Part shown: piece by piece, positions 8,131 through 17,289 of the stretch | Position numbering within the stretch: position 1 is the first letter of the stretch | Layout of the letters: each line of letters starts with the position of its first letter | DNA from: CAYOXX01 sp964408025 | GTDB lineage: Bacteria > Acidobacteriota > DATKUA01 | Direction: 5' to 3' | Length of the DNA: 44,334 nt | Assembly (NCBI GenBank): GCA_964408025.1 | Contig: CAYOXX010000021.1 | Location: 1 to 44,334, forward strand | Notes under the pieces: generated by a model | What the model was told of the DNA's origin: nothing | Seen by the model: only the letters and a program-made list of their open reading frames with translations | Databases searched by the model: none | Position numbers and translations under genes: made by a program

Positions 8131-8692
8131 GATCAAGATCGGCGGCTTCGGCGGCCAGGGCATCATCATGATGGGCTACATCCTCGGCAGGGCTGTCTCC
8201 ATCTATGCCGGTGGCCACGCCACCATGACCCAGAGCTTCGGCCCCGAGGCCAGGGGGAGCGCCTGCAGCTCGCAGGTGATCGTCTCCGGCTCGCCGATAC
8301 TCTACCCCTACGTCACCGTCCCCGAGATCATGGTGGTGATGAGCCAGGAGGCCTTCAACAAGTTCACCCCCGAGATGGGCAAAAAAGGGATCCTGCTCAT
8401 CGAAAAGGACCTGGTCAAGCCCGGCAAGCTGCCGGCCGGCATCCAGGTACACGCCGTGCCGGCAACCCGGATGGCCGAGGAGCTGGGGCGCAAGATCGTG
8501 CTCAACATCGTCATGATCGGATTCTTCGCCGCGATGACCGGGCTGGTCGACGCCAAGGCGATGCGCAGCGCGGTGGAGGACAGCGTCCCCGAGGGCACGG
8601 AGAAGATGAACCTTGAGGCATTCGACAAGGGCTACGAGTACGGCATGTCGCTGAAAGAGAAGCCCAAGATGGCCGCCAAGGCGGCGAAATGA
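8117..8692 (+). CDS. korC: 2-oxoacid:ferredoxin oxidoreductase gamma subunit
   Basis: A 191-aa gamma subunit with a GTG start at 8117 inside the end of korB. It opens with the family signature EIKIGGFGGQGI, then GRAVSIYAGGHATMTQSFGPEARGS, and later VPAT and NIVMIGFFAAMTGLV. In these enzymes the gamma domain contacts coenzyme A and helps guide it to the hydroxyethyl-TPP intermediate. The start follows from the conserved N-terminus beginning within a few residues. The Lys/Ala-rich end (KPKMAAKAAK) runs into the next gene, whose ATG overlaps the korC stop as ATGA. The four KOR genes form a complete enzyme. Confidence 0.9.
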   Translation: MKTTEIKIGGFGGQGIIMMGYILGRAVSIYAGGHATMTQSFGPEARGSACSSQVIVSGSPILYPYVTVPEIMVVMSQEAFNKFTPEMGKKGILLIEKDLVKPGKLPAGIQVHAVPATRMAEELGRKIVLNIVMIGFFAAMTGLVDAKAMRSAVEDSVPEGTEKMNLEAFDKGYEYGMSLKEKPKMAAKAAK

Positions 8693-9168
8693 TCAAGATA
8701 AACTTCGATTTCCGGCCCAGGCTGAACGCCATCATCGGCGGCGACCACCATGGCTACTGCTTCCAGTGCGGCGCCTGCGTCGGCGACTGCCCCTCGTCGC
8801 GCTACACCGAGCTGTTCAACCCACGGCTTATAGTGCTGCGGGCCATCTTCGGCCAGGAGGAGGAGCTGACGCGCGAGGGCTCGCCGATCTGGCTCTGCAC
8901 CAACTGCTACAACTGCTACGAGCGCTGCCCGCAGGACGTCAAGCCGGTCGAGGTGATCATGGCCCTGAAGAACCTCGCGTCCAGGCGGGCGACCGGACCG
9001 ACGAAGGTGGAAGAGCTGGTCGGGAGCATACACGCCACCAGCCGCACCGTGCTGATCACTTCAGCTACCGACCGGCGGCGGGAGAGCCTCAACCTCGAGC
9101 CGGTCAGCCGGGAGGTCCCTGACGACTACCGCCGGCTGCTGCGCGAGATCGGAGAGGCCGATGGCTGA
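8689..9168 (+). CDS. hdrC: HdrC-like iron-sulfur subunit
   Basis: This 159-aa protein has two ferredoxin-type motifs, CFQCGACVGDCP near residue 25 and CTNCYNCYERCP near residue 69, in the layout of heterodisulfide reductase subunit C. The helical segment between them (FNPRLIVLRAIFGQEEEL) and PQDVKPVEVIMALKNLA are typical. HdrC carries two [4Fe-4S] clusters that link HdrA to the catalytic non-cubane clusters of HdrB. The gene overlaps korC by 4 bases and hdrB by 8, so the KOR and Hdr genes are translationally coupled with no break. That coupling is the main sequence evidence that the two enzymes act together. Confidence 0.88.
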   Translation: MIKINFDFRPRLNAIIGGDHHGYCFQCGACVGDCPSSRYTELFNPRLIVLRAIFGQEEELTREGSPIWLCTNCYNCYERCPQDVKPVEVIMALKNLASRRATGPTKVEELVGSIHATSRTVLITSATDRRRESLNLEPVSREVPDDYRRLLREIGEADG

Positions 9169-10075
9169 GCAGGGCAAGTACATCCCGTTCTTCGGCTGCA
9201 TGATCTTGGGCAAGTACCCGCAGTTCGAGGCCGCGGTGCGCCTGACAATGGAGCGGCTCGGCGTCGAGCTGGTCGACATCGAGGGCTTCACCTGCTGCCC
9301 CGACCCGATCTTCTACAAGTCGCACGACAAGCTTAAGTGGCTGACAATCGCCGCCCGCAACCTCTGCCTGGCCGAGGCCCGGGGGCTCGACCTGGTCACC
9401 TGCTGCTCCGGCTGCACCGCCACCTTCGCCGAGACGGTCCACTACCTGGGCCACGACGAGGGGCTGAAGCGGGAAGTCAATAAGCGGCTCAAGAAGATCG
9501 GCATGCAGTACGAGGGGACGTCGACGGTGCGGCACATCGTCACAGTGGTGCGCGACGACGTCGGCCTCGACGCCGTGGCCGCATCGGTGACCAGGCCGCT
9601 GGAGGGGATGCGGGTCGGCATCCACTACGGCTGCCACCTGCTGAAGCCGAGCAACGTCATGCAGGTCGACGACCCTGATCGGCCGGAGATCCTCGAGAAT
9701 TTAGTCAGAGCCATCGGCGCCCAGGCGATCGAGCACCACGAGAAGGTGCTCTGCTGCGGCAAGGCCTGTATGGACGACCAGATACCGGCGCGGATGCTGC
9801 TCGATATCCTCCTCTCAGTGGAGAAGCTGGGGGTGCATTGCCTCGGCCTCATCTGCCCGACCTGCTTCGATGAGTACGACCTCGGGCAGATCAGGCTGGC
9901 AAGGCTGTTCGACAAGAAGTTCGACATCCCGATCATCTACTACTTTCAACTGCTCGGCTTGGCGCAGGGTTTCGCGCCGGAAGAGCTCGGACTGCAGTTC
10001 CACAAGATCAAAGCCAAGGGGATGCTCGCCGAGCTGAACCTTAACGGCAATGAAACAAAGGTTAGTGCGCGATGA
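9161..10075 (+). CDS. hdrB: HdrB-like CCG-domain subunit
   Basis: A 304-aa protein with two CCG domains, the ligand sets for non-cubane [4Fe-4S] clusters. The first runs from FFGCMILGKYP through TCCPDP to CCSGC; the second from YGCHLLKPS through VLCCGKACMDD to CPTCFDEY. In HdrB of methanogens these clusters reduce the CoM-S-S-CoB disulfide. In bacteria the matching acceptor is often unknown. All expected Cys residues appear present, so it should be a catalytic subunit rather than a decayed one. It is coupled to hdrC and, by ATGA overlap at 10072-10075, to the selenocysteine hdrA. Confidence 0.88.
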   Translation: MAEQGKYIPFFGCMILGKYPQFEAAVRLTMERLGVELVDIEGFTCCPDPIFYKSHDKLKWLTIAARNLCLAEARGLDLVTCCSGCTATFAETVHYLGHDEGLKREVNKRLKKIGMQYEGTSTVRHIVTVVRDDVGLDAVAASVTRPLEGMRVGIHYGCHLLKPSNVMQVDDPDRPEILENLVRAIGAQAIEHHEKVLCCGKACMDDQIPARMLLDILLSVEKLGVHCLGLICPTCFDEYDLGQIRLARLFDKKFDIPIIYYFQLLGLAQGFAPEELGLQFHKIKAKGMLAELNLNGNETKVSAR

Positions 10076-13000
10076 GCAAGGGAGTACTTGTCATCGGAGG
10101 CGGGATCGCCGGCATCCAGGCGGCCCTGGACCTGGCCGACTCCAGGATCAAGGTCCACCTGGTCGAGAAGTCCCCCTCCCTGGGCGGCAGGATGGCCCAG
10201 CTGGACAAGACCTTCCCCACGATGGACTGCTCGATTTGAATCCTCGGGCCTAAAATGATGGATGCCGGTCGGCATCCCAACGTCGAGGTTCTGACGCACT
10301 CCGAGGTGGTCAAGGTCGAGGGGAAGGCGGGAGACTTCACCGTGACGGTGAGGCGGCACCCCCGCTACGTCATCGAGGACCTGTGCACCGCCTGCGGCGA
10401 CTGCACCGAGCGCTGCCCCGCCGTGGTGCCCAACCTCTTTGACGCCGGCCTCGGCGCCCGCAAGGCGATCTACACGCCGTTCCCGCAGGCGGTGCCGGCG
10501 GCATACATAATCGACACCGAAAACTGCATCAACGGCGACCGGCGCGTGCTCGTCTGCGACGCCTGCGCCCGTGCCTGCAAGATCGACGCTATCGACCTGG
10601 ACATGCAGCCCGAGGACGTGCGGCTCGAGGTAGGGGCGATCATCGTGGCCACCGGCTTCCAGCCGTTCGATCCCTACACGATGAAGATATACGGTTACGG
10701 CGTCTCGCCCAACATCCTGACGGGGCTGGAATTCGAGCGCCTTCTAAACTCCTCGGGGCCGACGCGCGGGCACGTGATCAGGCCCAGCGATAAAAAGGTG
10801 CCCAAGAGAATCGCTTTCGTGCAGTGCGTCGGCGTGCGCGGCGAGCACGGCTGCTACCACTGCTCCAGCTTCTGCTGCATGAACAGCGTCAAGGACACGA
10901 TGCTGGCCAGGGAGCACGAGCCCGAGATCGAGAAGATGACCGTCTTCTACTTCGACATGCGGGCCTTCGGCAAGGGCTACGAGGAGTTCTTCCAGCGCGC
11001 CGACGAGATGGAGGAGGTCGAGTTCTACCGCGCCAAGCCGTCCAAGATCATCGAGGACGTGGAGACCCACAACCTGCTAATCTACGTCGAGAACACGTTG
11101 ACGCGCACAGCGGAGATCGTCGAGGCCGACATGGCGGTCCTGGCCACCGCCGGCCTGCCCAACGCCGACAACGCCGCCCTGGCTGAGGTGCTGGGCATCG
11201 AGACCGACGAGTCACGCTTCTTCCGCAGCGCCCAGAGCAACAGCCGTGTGCTCGAGGCCACCCGCAAGGGGGTCTACCTCTGCGGCTGCTGCAAGGGGCC
11301 CGACGACATCCCGGACTGCGTCGCCCAGGCGACCGGCGCCGCCTCCGCTGCGGCCAGCCACATGGGCGACCACCTGCTGGAGGAGATAAAGGAGGAGATA
11401 CCGCAAGTCGACGTCAGTGGCCCGCCGCGCATCGGAGTCTTCCTCTGCCACTGCGGCATCAACATAGCCGGCGTGCTCGACGTGGCAGCGATGGCCGAAT
11501 ACGCCAAGGGCCTCCCAGGCGTCGCCCATGTGCAGGAGGACCTCTTCCTCTGCGCCGACGCCGGCCAGCGCCAGATCCAGGAGAAAATTGTCGAGCACAA
11601 GCTCAACCGCATCGTCGCCGCCGCCTGCACGCCGCGTACCCACGAGCCGGTCTTCCGTGAAACCGTCGAGCGGGTCGGCCTAAATCCCTACCTGTTCGAG
11701 ATGTGCAACGTGCGCGACCAATGCTCCTGGGTCCACACCCGGGAGCCGGAGGTGGCGACCCGCAAGGCAAAGGACCTGCTGAAGATGGCGGTGGCGCGCG
11801 CCCACCACCTCGAGCCCCTGCAGGCGCGCGAGAGTGCAATGCGCCAGTCGGTGCTGATCATCGGCGGCGGCATCGCTGGCATCCAGGCGGCGCTCGATAT
11901 CGACGCGCAGGGCTCCGAGGTCCATCTGGTCGAGAAGACCGTTGCGCTGGGCGGCCGCATGTGCCAGCTGGGCAGGCTCTTCCCTTCCAACGCGAGCGCC
12001 AAAGGACTGCTCGAAGAAAAGCTGAAGGCGCTGAAGAAAACTAATGTCCGGGTCCACACCGAGACGGAGGTCGAGGAGGTAAAGGGCTTCGTCGGAAACT
12101 TCACGGTCGAGACGACCTCTGGCCGGATCGAGGCGGGCGCGATCATCGTCGCCGTCGGCAGCGAGCTATACGAGCCCGAGGAGGGGGAGTACGCCTACGG
12201 TAAGTTCCCGAACGTCCTCACCTCCCAGCAGTTCGAGAATCTTCTCATCGAGGCGGACGGAGGGGACGAGGGAGCCGAGGGAGGCGGGAATTTGTTGCTG
12301 GACGGCAAGCCGTTGCGGACCGTCGCCTTCATTCAGTGCGTCGGCTCGCGCGACCCGGCCAAGAACATCAATTGCTCGCGCTACTGCTGCCCGACGACCA
12401 TCAAGCAGGCGATCCAGCTGCGCGAGCGCGGCGTCAACGTCGTCGTCTTCTACCGCGACATGCGCACCGTGGGCCACGGCTCCGAGGAGTTCTACCGCGA
12501 GGCGAGGAAAGCGGGGGTGGTCTGCGTCAGGTTCGAGATTCCGGACGCCCCCGAGGTCAGCGGCGGCGAGCGCGCGGAGACGGTGCGGGTATACGAGAAC
12601 CTCCTGGGCGACTACGTCGAGGCCGACGTCGACGCCGTAGTCCTGTCGGTCGCCATGCGCCCCAACACCGAGGAGATCACCCGCATCAAGGAGATGCTGA
12701 AGGTGCCGGCCTCGCCCGACGGCTTCATGATGGAGCGCCACCCGAAGCTGGGCCCGGTGGAGACGAACACGGCCGGCATCTTCCTCGCCGGCTGCGTGCA
12801 GGGCCCCAAGGACATCGCCGCCTCGGTCTCGCAGGCCGGAGCCGCCGCCGGTAAGGCGAACGCCCTGATCTGCCGCGAGAGCATCAAGCTCGAGCCCACC
12901 ACCTGCACCGTCAGGGAGGAGCTCTGCCGCGGCTGCGGCACCTGCGTCGATATCTGCCTCTTCGGCGCCCCCGAGCTGGCGGAGAGCGCGCCGGGGGTGA

Positions 13001-13152
13001 AAGTGGCACACATCAACGAGGCGCTCTGCACCGGCTGCGGAACCTGCGCCGCCTGGTGTCCCACCAACGCCATCGTCGCCAGGCACTTCACCGACGAGCA
13101 GATCGATTCGATGATGGAGGCGCTCTTCGAGGAGGCCCTGACCGGTGGCTAA
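10072..13152 (+). CDS. hdrA: Double-module HdrA flavoprotein with selenocysteine at codon 56 (UGA 10237-10239)
   Basis: Read through UGA, this is a 1026-aa protein. Module 1 starts with the FAD site VLVIGGGIAGIQAAL (residues 5-19), then LGGRMAQLDKTFPTMDCSI-Sec-ILGPKMMDAGRHP. Family members have Cys, or known Sec, at that place. Ferredoxin motifs follow (CTACGDCTERCP near 105, then CDACARACK). From about residue 452, an HdrA-type domain IGVFLCHCGINIAG leads into a second flavin module (VLIIGGGIAGIQAAL near 596) and C-terminal ferredoxin motifs CRGCGTCVDIC and CTGCGTCAAWCP. In module 2 the Cys/Sec stretch is replaced by RLFPSNASAKG, with no Cys and no UGA. HdrA is the bifurcating flavin hub of Hdr complexes. 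The frames on both sides of UGA fit the family without a gap, which argues against two genes or a frameshift. The SECIS is at 10260-10277. Confidence 0.9.
10260..10277 (+). promoter_or_regulatory. Bacterial SECIS hairpin of the double-module hdrA
   Basis: GGATGCCGGTCGGCATCC folds as a perfect 7-bp stem with a GGUC loop. The stem starts 20 nt after the UGA at 10237-10239, so the loop is 27 nt away, inside the window used by bacterial SelB. The E. coli fdhF SECIS also has a GGUC apical loop. The hairpin lies within coding sequence for MDAGRHP. Confidence 0.85.
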
Positions 13153-13585
13153 GCGTAAGTCAAAGAAGGATTTCGAGCCGCGCATCGTGCTCTTCGCCTG
13201 CAACTGGTGCAGCTACGCCGGCGCCGACACCGCAGGGATCAGCCGCATCCAATACAGCCCGCACTTCCGCGTCATCAGGACTATGTGCTCCGGCAGGGTG
13301 CACCCGAGCTTCGTGATCAAGGCCTTCCGCCTCGGCGCCGACGGCGTCCTGATCACCGGCTGCCACTTCGGCGACTGCCACTACATCTTCGGTAACCACA
13401 AGGCGGTCGAGAAGTTCGAAACCACCAAGAAGCTGGTGAAGCTGCTGGGGCTGGAGGAAGGCCGCATCGGCCTGGAGTGGATCTCGGCGGCCGAGGGTGT
13501 CCGCTTCGGCAAGGTGATGGACGAGTTCGTGGAGCGGGTGAGAAAACTGGGGCCCAGCCCCCTTACCGACGGCAAGCGCCCATGA
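13145..13585 (+). CDS. mvhD: MvhD-like [2Fe-2S] electron-transfer subunit
   Basis: A 146-aa protein with GTG start at 13145, overlapping the end of hdrA by 8 bases. It has the full MvhD signature: CNWCSYAGADTAG near residue 19, RTMCSGRVHPSF, and GCHFGDCHYIFGN, followed by LEWISAAEG. MvhD-family proteins carry a [2Fe-2S] cluster and link HdrA to its electron-donating or electron-accepting partner (hydrogenase, formate dehydrogenase, or another flavoprotein). Here no hydrogenase or formate dehydrogenase gene is nearby, so its partner may be KOR or the second Hdr module. The C-terminal tail (LGPSPLTDGKRP) is coupled to the next gene by ATGA overlap. Confidence 0.88.
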   Translation: MAKRKSKKDFEPRIVLFACNWCSYAGADTAGISRIQYSPHFRVIRTMCSGRVHPSFVIKAFRLGADGVLITGCHFGDCHYIFGNHKAVEKFETTKKLVKLLGLEEGRIGLEWISAAEGVRFGKVMDEFVERVRKLGPSPLTDGKRP

Positions 13586-14733
13586 TCGAGAACGCGGCCC
13601 GGATCACCAAGCAGGCCAAAGCCTTCTACTGCCTGGAGTGCGGCAAGTGCACCGCCAACTGCCCCGTATCGCGCTTCAACCACGACTACTCGCCGCGCAT
13701 GATGCTCAGCCGGCTGCTCACCGGGGAGATGGACGAGCTGGTCGCCGACGAGAAGCTCTACACCTGCCTGGCCTGCGGCATGTGCCGGGTCCGCTGCCCC
13801 TCCGATGTCCGCTACGGCGAGCTGATGCTGCTGACGCGGATCGAGGCTCACCGTCTCGGGCACGAGCCGAACCTCTCGCACGGCGGCATCCTGCAAGAAA
13901 TCATGCGCATCCACGCCGCCGATAAGCTACACCAGGACCGCGGCGACTGGCTGGGTGGAGACGTGCAGACGGCCGCCGAGGGCGAGCTGCTCTACTTCGG
14001 CGGCTGCCTGCCCTACTTCGACGCCGTCTTCGAAGATATCGGCGTAGAAGCCGGACGCATCGGTCGCAGCGCGGTGAGGCTGCTCAACGCAGTCGGCATC
14101 ACTCCCGCTGTGCTGCCCAACGAGCGCTGCTGCGGGCACGACCTGCTCTGGGCGGGAGACCACAAGAATTTCATCGAGCTGATGAACCACAACATCGAGG
14201 CAATCACGGCGGCCGGCGCAAAGCGGGTGGTAACGAGCTGCGCCGAGTGCTACCGCACGCTGGCGCTCGACTACCCACGCTTCGGCGGCAAGATCGGATT
14301 CGAAGTGCTCCACATCTCGCAGCTACTCGGCGAGCGCCTTGCCGACCTCGAGGGCCAGCTCGGTGCCGCCGGCGGTAAGGTTACATTCCAAGATCCCTGC
14401 CGGCTGGGGAGGCACATGGGCGTCTACGAACCGCCGCGCCAGCTCTTGGGCGCCATTCCGGGCCTCGAGGTGCTCGAGATGCGGCACAACCGCCAGGCGA
14501 GCATCTGCTGCGGCACCAGCGCCTGGATTAACTGCGACATGTACTCCAAGCAGATCCAGATCGGCAGGCTGCGCGAGGCCGAGCAGGCCGGGGCGGGCAC
14601 AGTGGTCACCGCCTGCCCGAAGTGCTACATCCACTTCACCTGCGCCACCTCCGAGAAGCGGGGCGAGCCGCAGGTGGACGTAAAGATACAGGACCTCTGC
14701 GTCCTGCTGGCAGAAAGTTTGGGAGCAAAGTGA
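13582..14733 (+). CDS. hdrD: HdrD-like protein (HdrC-HdrB fusion, two ferredoxin motifs plus two CCG domains)
   Basis: The ATG at 13582 overlaps the mvhD stop. An upstream in-frame start would lie inside mvhD and add non-homologous Arg-rich sequence. The 383-aa product has an HdrC-like N-terminus with CLECGKCTANCP near residue 15 and CLACGMCRVRCP near 60. It then has two CCG domains: GGCLPYFD to RCCGHDL to CAECYRTL, and QDPCRLGRHMG to ICCGTSAWINC to CPKCYIHF. This layout matches HdrD and the BamD subunit of class II benzoyl-CoA reductase. It gives the locus a second disulfide-reductase-type catalytic site beside HdrB. The next gene, HdrA-MvhD, is its probable flavin partner. Confidence 0.85.
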   Translation: MIENAARITKQAKAFYCLECGKCTANCPVSRFNHDYSPRMMLSRLLTGEMDELVADEKLYTCLACGMCRVRCPSDVRYGELMLLTRIEAHRLGHEPNLSHGGILQEIMRIHAADKLHQDRGDWLGGDVQTAAEGELLYFGGCLPYFDAVFEDIGVEAGRIGRSAVRLLNAVGITPAVLPNERCCGHDLLWAGDHKNFIELMNHNIEAITAAGAKRVVTSCAECYRTLALDYPRFGGKIGFEVLHISQLLGERLADLEGQLGAAGGKVTFQDPCRLGRHMGVYEPPRQLLGAIPGLEVLEMRHNRQASICCGTSAWINCDMYSKQIQIGRLREAEQAGAGTVVTACPKCYIHFTCATSEKRGEPQVDVKIQDLCVLLAESLGAK

Positions 14734-14761
14734 CTAAGGAGATCGAAAGGAGGTGAGCGAC

Positions 14762-17233
14762 TTGAGCACCGATGAACTGCGCATCGGGGTCTTCGTCTGC
14801 GAGTGCGGGCTGAACATCGCCGGCACCATCGACTGCGCCGCCGTCTCGAGGTACGCCGAGGGTCTCGACGACGTCGTATGCGTCGTCCAGAACAAGTACA
14901 CCTGCGCCGACCCGGGCCAAAACGAGATCCAGAAAGCTATCAGGGAGCACAAGCTGAACCGCGTCGTCGTCGCCAGCTGCACGCCAAAGATCCACGAGCC
15001 GACCTTCCGCCAGTGCGTGGCTGACGCCGGGCTCAACCCTTACCTGTTCGAGATGGCCAACATCCGCGAGCACTGCAGCTGGGTGCACCAGGGCGAGAAG
15101 GAGGCGGCGACGGAGAAGGCCAAGGACCTGGTCCGCAGCTCGGTGGCGCGGGCGCGCGCGCTGCAGGCGCAGGATGAGCAGATCGTCCCCGTCACCGACA
15201 GCTGCCTCGTCATCGGCGCCGGCGTCACCGGCATCCAGGCGGCGCTCGATCTGGCCGACGGCGGCCACCAGGTGTACCTGGTCGAGAAGGAGCCGTCGAT
15301 CGGCGGCATCATGGCCGCGCTTGACAAGACCTACCCGACGATGGACTGCTCCATTTGAATACTCGGTCCTAAGATGATGGATGCCGGTCGGCATCCCCGG
15401 ATCGAGTTGATGGCTTACAGCGAAGTCGAGCAGGTCAGCGGTTTCGCCGGCAACTTCAAGGTGACGGTGCGCAAGAAGGCGCGCTACGTCGACGCCGACG
15501 AGTGCACGGCCTGCAACGAGTGCTCTGAGGTCTGCCCCGTGGTGGTGCCCGACGAGTACCAGCAGGGATTCAGCTCGCGCAAGGCGATCTACCTGCCGTT
15601 CCCCCAGGCCGTCCCCTCCGCCTACGTCCTCAACATGGACGACTGCCTCGGCAACAACCCGATAGCCTGCGGCAAGTGCGTCGAGGTCTGCGAGAAGAAG
15701 TGCATCGACTACGACATGCAGGACGAGCTGGTCGAGCTCGATATCGGCACCATCATTGTCGCCACCGGCATGGACGTCTACGACCCCACCGAGCTCGACG
15801 AGTTCGGATACACAAGGTTCGAAAACGTCATCACATCCATGGAGTTCGAGCGCCTCATATGCGCAAGCGGGCCGTCCGAGGGGCACTTCATCCGCCCCTC
15901 CGACCGCGAGCTGCCGCTGAAGATCGGCTTCATCCAATGCGTCGGCTCCCGCTCGCAGCGGCGCGGCAACCCCTACTGCAGCAACATCTGCTGCATGAAC
16001 ACGGTCAAGGACACTCTGCTGCTCAAGGACCACTACCCCGAGGTGCAGTGCTACGTCTTCTACATGGACATCCGCGCCTTCGGCAAGGGGTTCGAAGACC
16101 TCTACATGCGCAGCAAGGAGGAGGGGGTGCGCTACATCCGCGGCATCCCCGGTGAAGTTGAGGAGGATTCCGAGACGCGCGACCTGCGCCTCACCGTTGA
16201 GAACACCACAACCGGCCAGCTCGAGGACTACGAGTTCGACATGATCGTCCTCGCCCAGGGGGTGATCCCACGCAGCGACAGCCCCCAGCTGCGCCATAAG
16301 CTGACTCTCTCCAAGACCGCAGACGGCTTCCTCATGGAGTCCCACCCCAAGCTCAAGCCGGTCGACGCGCCGACGCGCGGAATCTACATCGCTGGCTGCG
16401 CCGAGTCGCCCAAGGACGTCAAGGACAGCGTCACCCAGGCCAGTGCGGCCGCCGCGCGGGCCAGCGTGCTGCTCAACACTGGCAAGGTACAGATCGAGGC
16501 GATCACGTCGGTAATCGATCCCGAGCTCTGCACATTCTGCGGCCGCTGCGCCACCGTCTGCCCCTACAACGCCATCCTGCCGCCCGACCGCGAGGCCGCC
16601 AGGCTCCCGGTCGTCGTCGAGGCCGCATGCGCCGGCTGCGGCACCTGCGGCGCCGAGTGCCCCACCGACGCCATCACCATGCGCCACTTCACCGACGAAC
16701 AGTACCTGGCCCAGATCGAGGCAATCCTCGCTTGCGAAGACCCGATGAAGGTGCTCCTGACCTTCGCATGCAACTGGTGTTCGTACCCCGGAGGCGACAT
16801 GGCCGGCACGTCGCGGCTGCAGTTCCCCACCAGCTGCCGACTCATCCGCACCATGTGCAGCGGCCGCGTCGACGAGAAGTTCATATGGCACGCATTCCGC
16901 CACGGCGCGCCGATGGTGCTGGTAACCGGCTGCCACTTCACCGACTGCCACTACATCAACGCCGTCAACTGGACCCAGCGTCGCGTCGACAGGGTCTGGA
17001 ACAGGATGGAGAGGCTCGGCATCCGGCCCGAGCGCCTGCAGCTCGAGTGGATCAGCGCCGCCGATGGCCAGAAGTTCGCCAAGGTGATGCGCGAGATCGA
17101 GGGGTCGCTCAAGCAGGTGACCAAGGCGGAGGTCCAGGAGACGATAAAGATTCTCGAGGAGGAAGAGAAGAAAAAGATCGAGCGCGCGGCCAAAGCGGCC
17201 AAGAAAAAAGCCGCCGTCGCTGTCGGAACCTAG
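14762..17233 (+). CDS. hdrA: HdrA-MvhD fusion flavoprotein with selenocysteine at codon 199 (UGA 15356-15358)
   Basis: The TTG at 14762 has AAAGGAGG eight bases upstream. The alternative GTG at 14753 overlaps that Shine-Dalgarno and is unlikely. Read through UGA, the product is 823 aa. It opens with an HdrA-type domain (IGVFVCECGLNIAG). The FAD site CLVIGAGVTGIQAAL lies near 148, then DKTYPTMDCSI-Sec-ILGPKMMDAGRHP. Ferredoxin motifs follow (CTACNECSEVCP near 247; CTFCGRCATVCP near 590; CAGCGTCGAECP near 623). A complete MvhD domain runs from about 662 (CNWCSYPGGDMAG, CSGRVDEKF, GCHFTDCHY), and the end is Lys/Ala-rich and helical. The order resembles BamE-BamF of benzoyl-CoA reductase complexes joined into one chain. 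It would bifurcate or confurcate electrons with the preceding HdrD-like protein. This is the last gene of the run. Confidence 0.9.
15379..15396 (+). promoter_or_regulatory. Bacterial SECIS hairpin of the hdrA-mvhD fusion
   Basis: The same 18-nt hairpin as at 10260-10277: 7-bp perfect stem, GGUC loop, again exactly 20 nt after its UGA (15356-15358). The bases between UGA and stem differ between the two genes, so the stem-loop and the spacing are what is conserved. Confidence 0.85.
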
Positions 17234-17289
17234 ACCGGTTATCGAAAGCCGTGCCGGTCGGGAGGAGGTGTCAAGCAAACAAACAGGTA

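Noticed and set aside
10237..10260. UGA as a true stop giving a 55-residue protein and a separate HdrA starting at 10255
   Set aside because: Family homology runs through the codon without a gap, a SECIS follows, and the same arrangement occurs again at 15356. There is no ribosome binding site for a start at 10255.
5741..17233. A complete class II benzoyl-CoA reductase (Bam) cluster
   Set aside because: The HdrD and HdrA-MvhD genes resemble BamD, BamE and BamF, but BamB (the tungsten enzyme) and BamC/G/H/I are not present.
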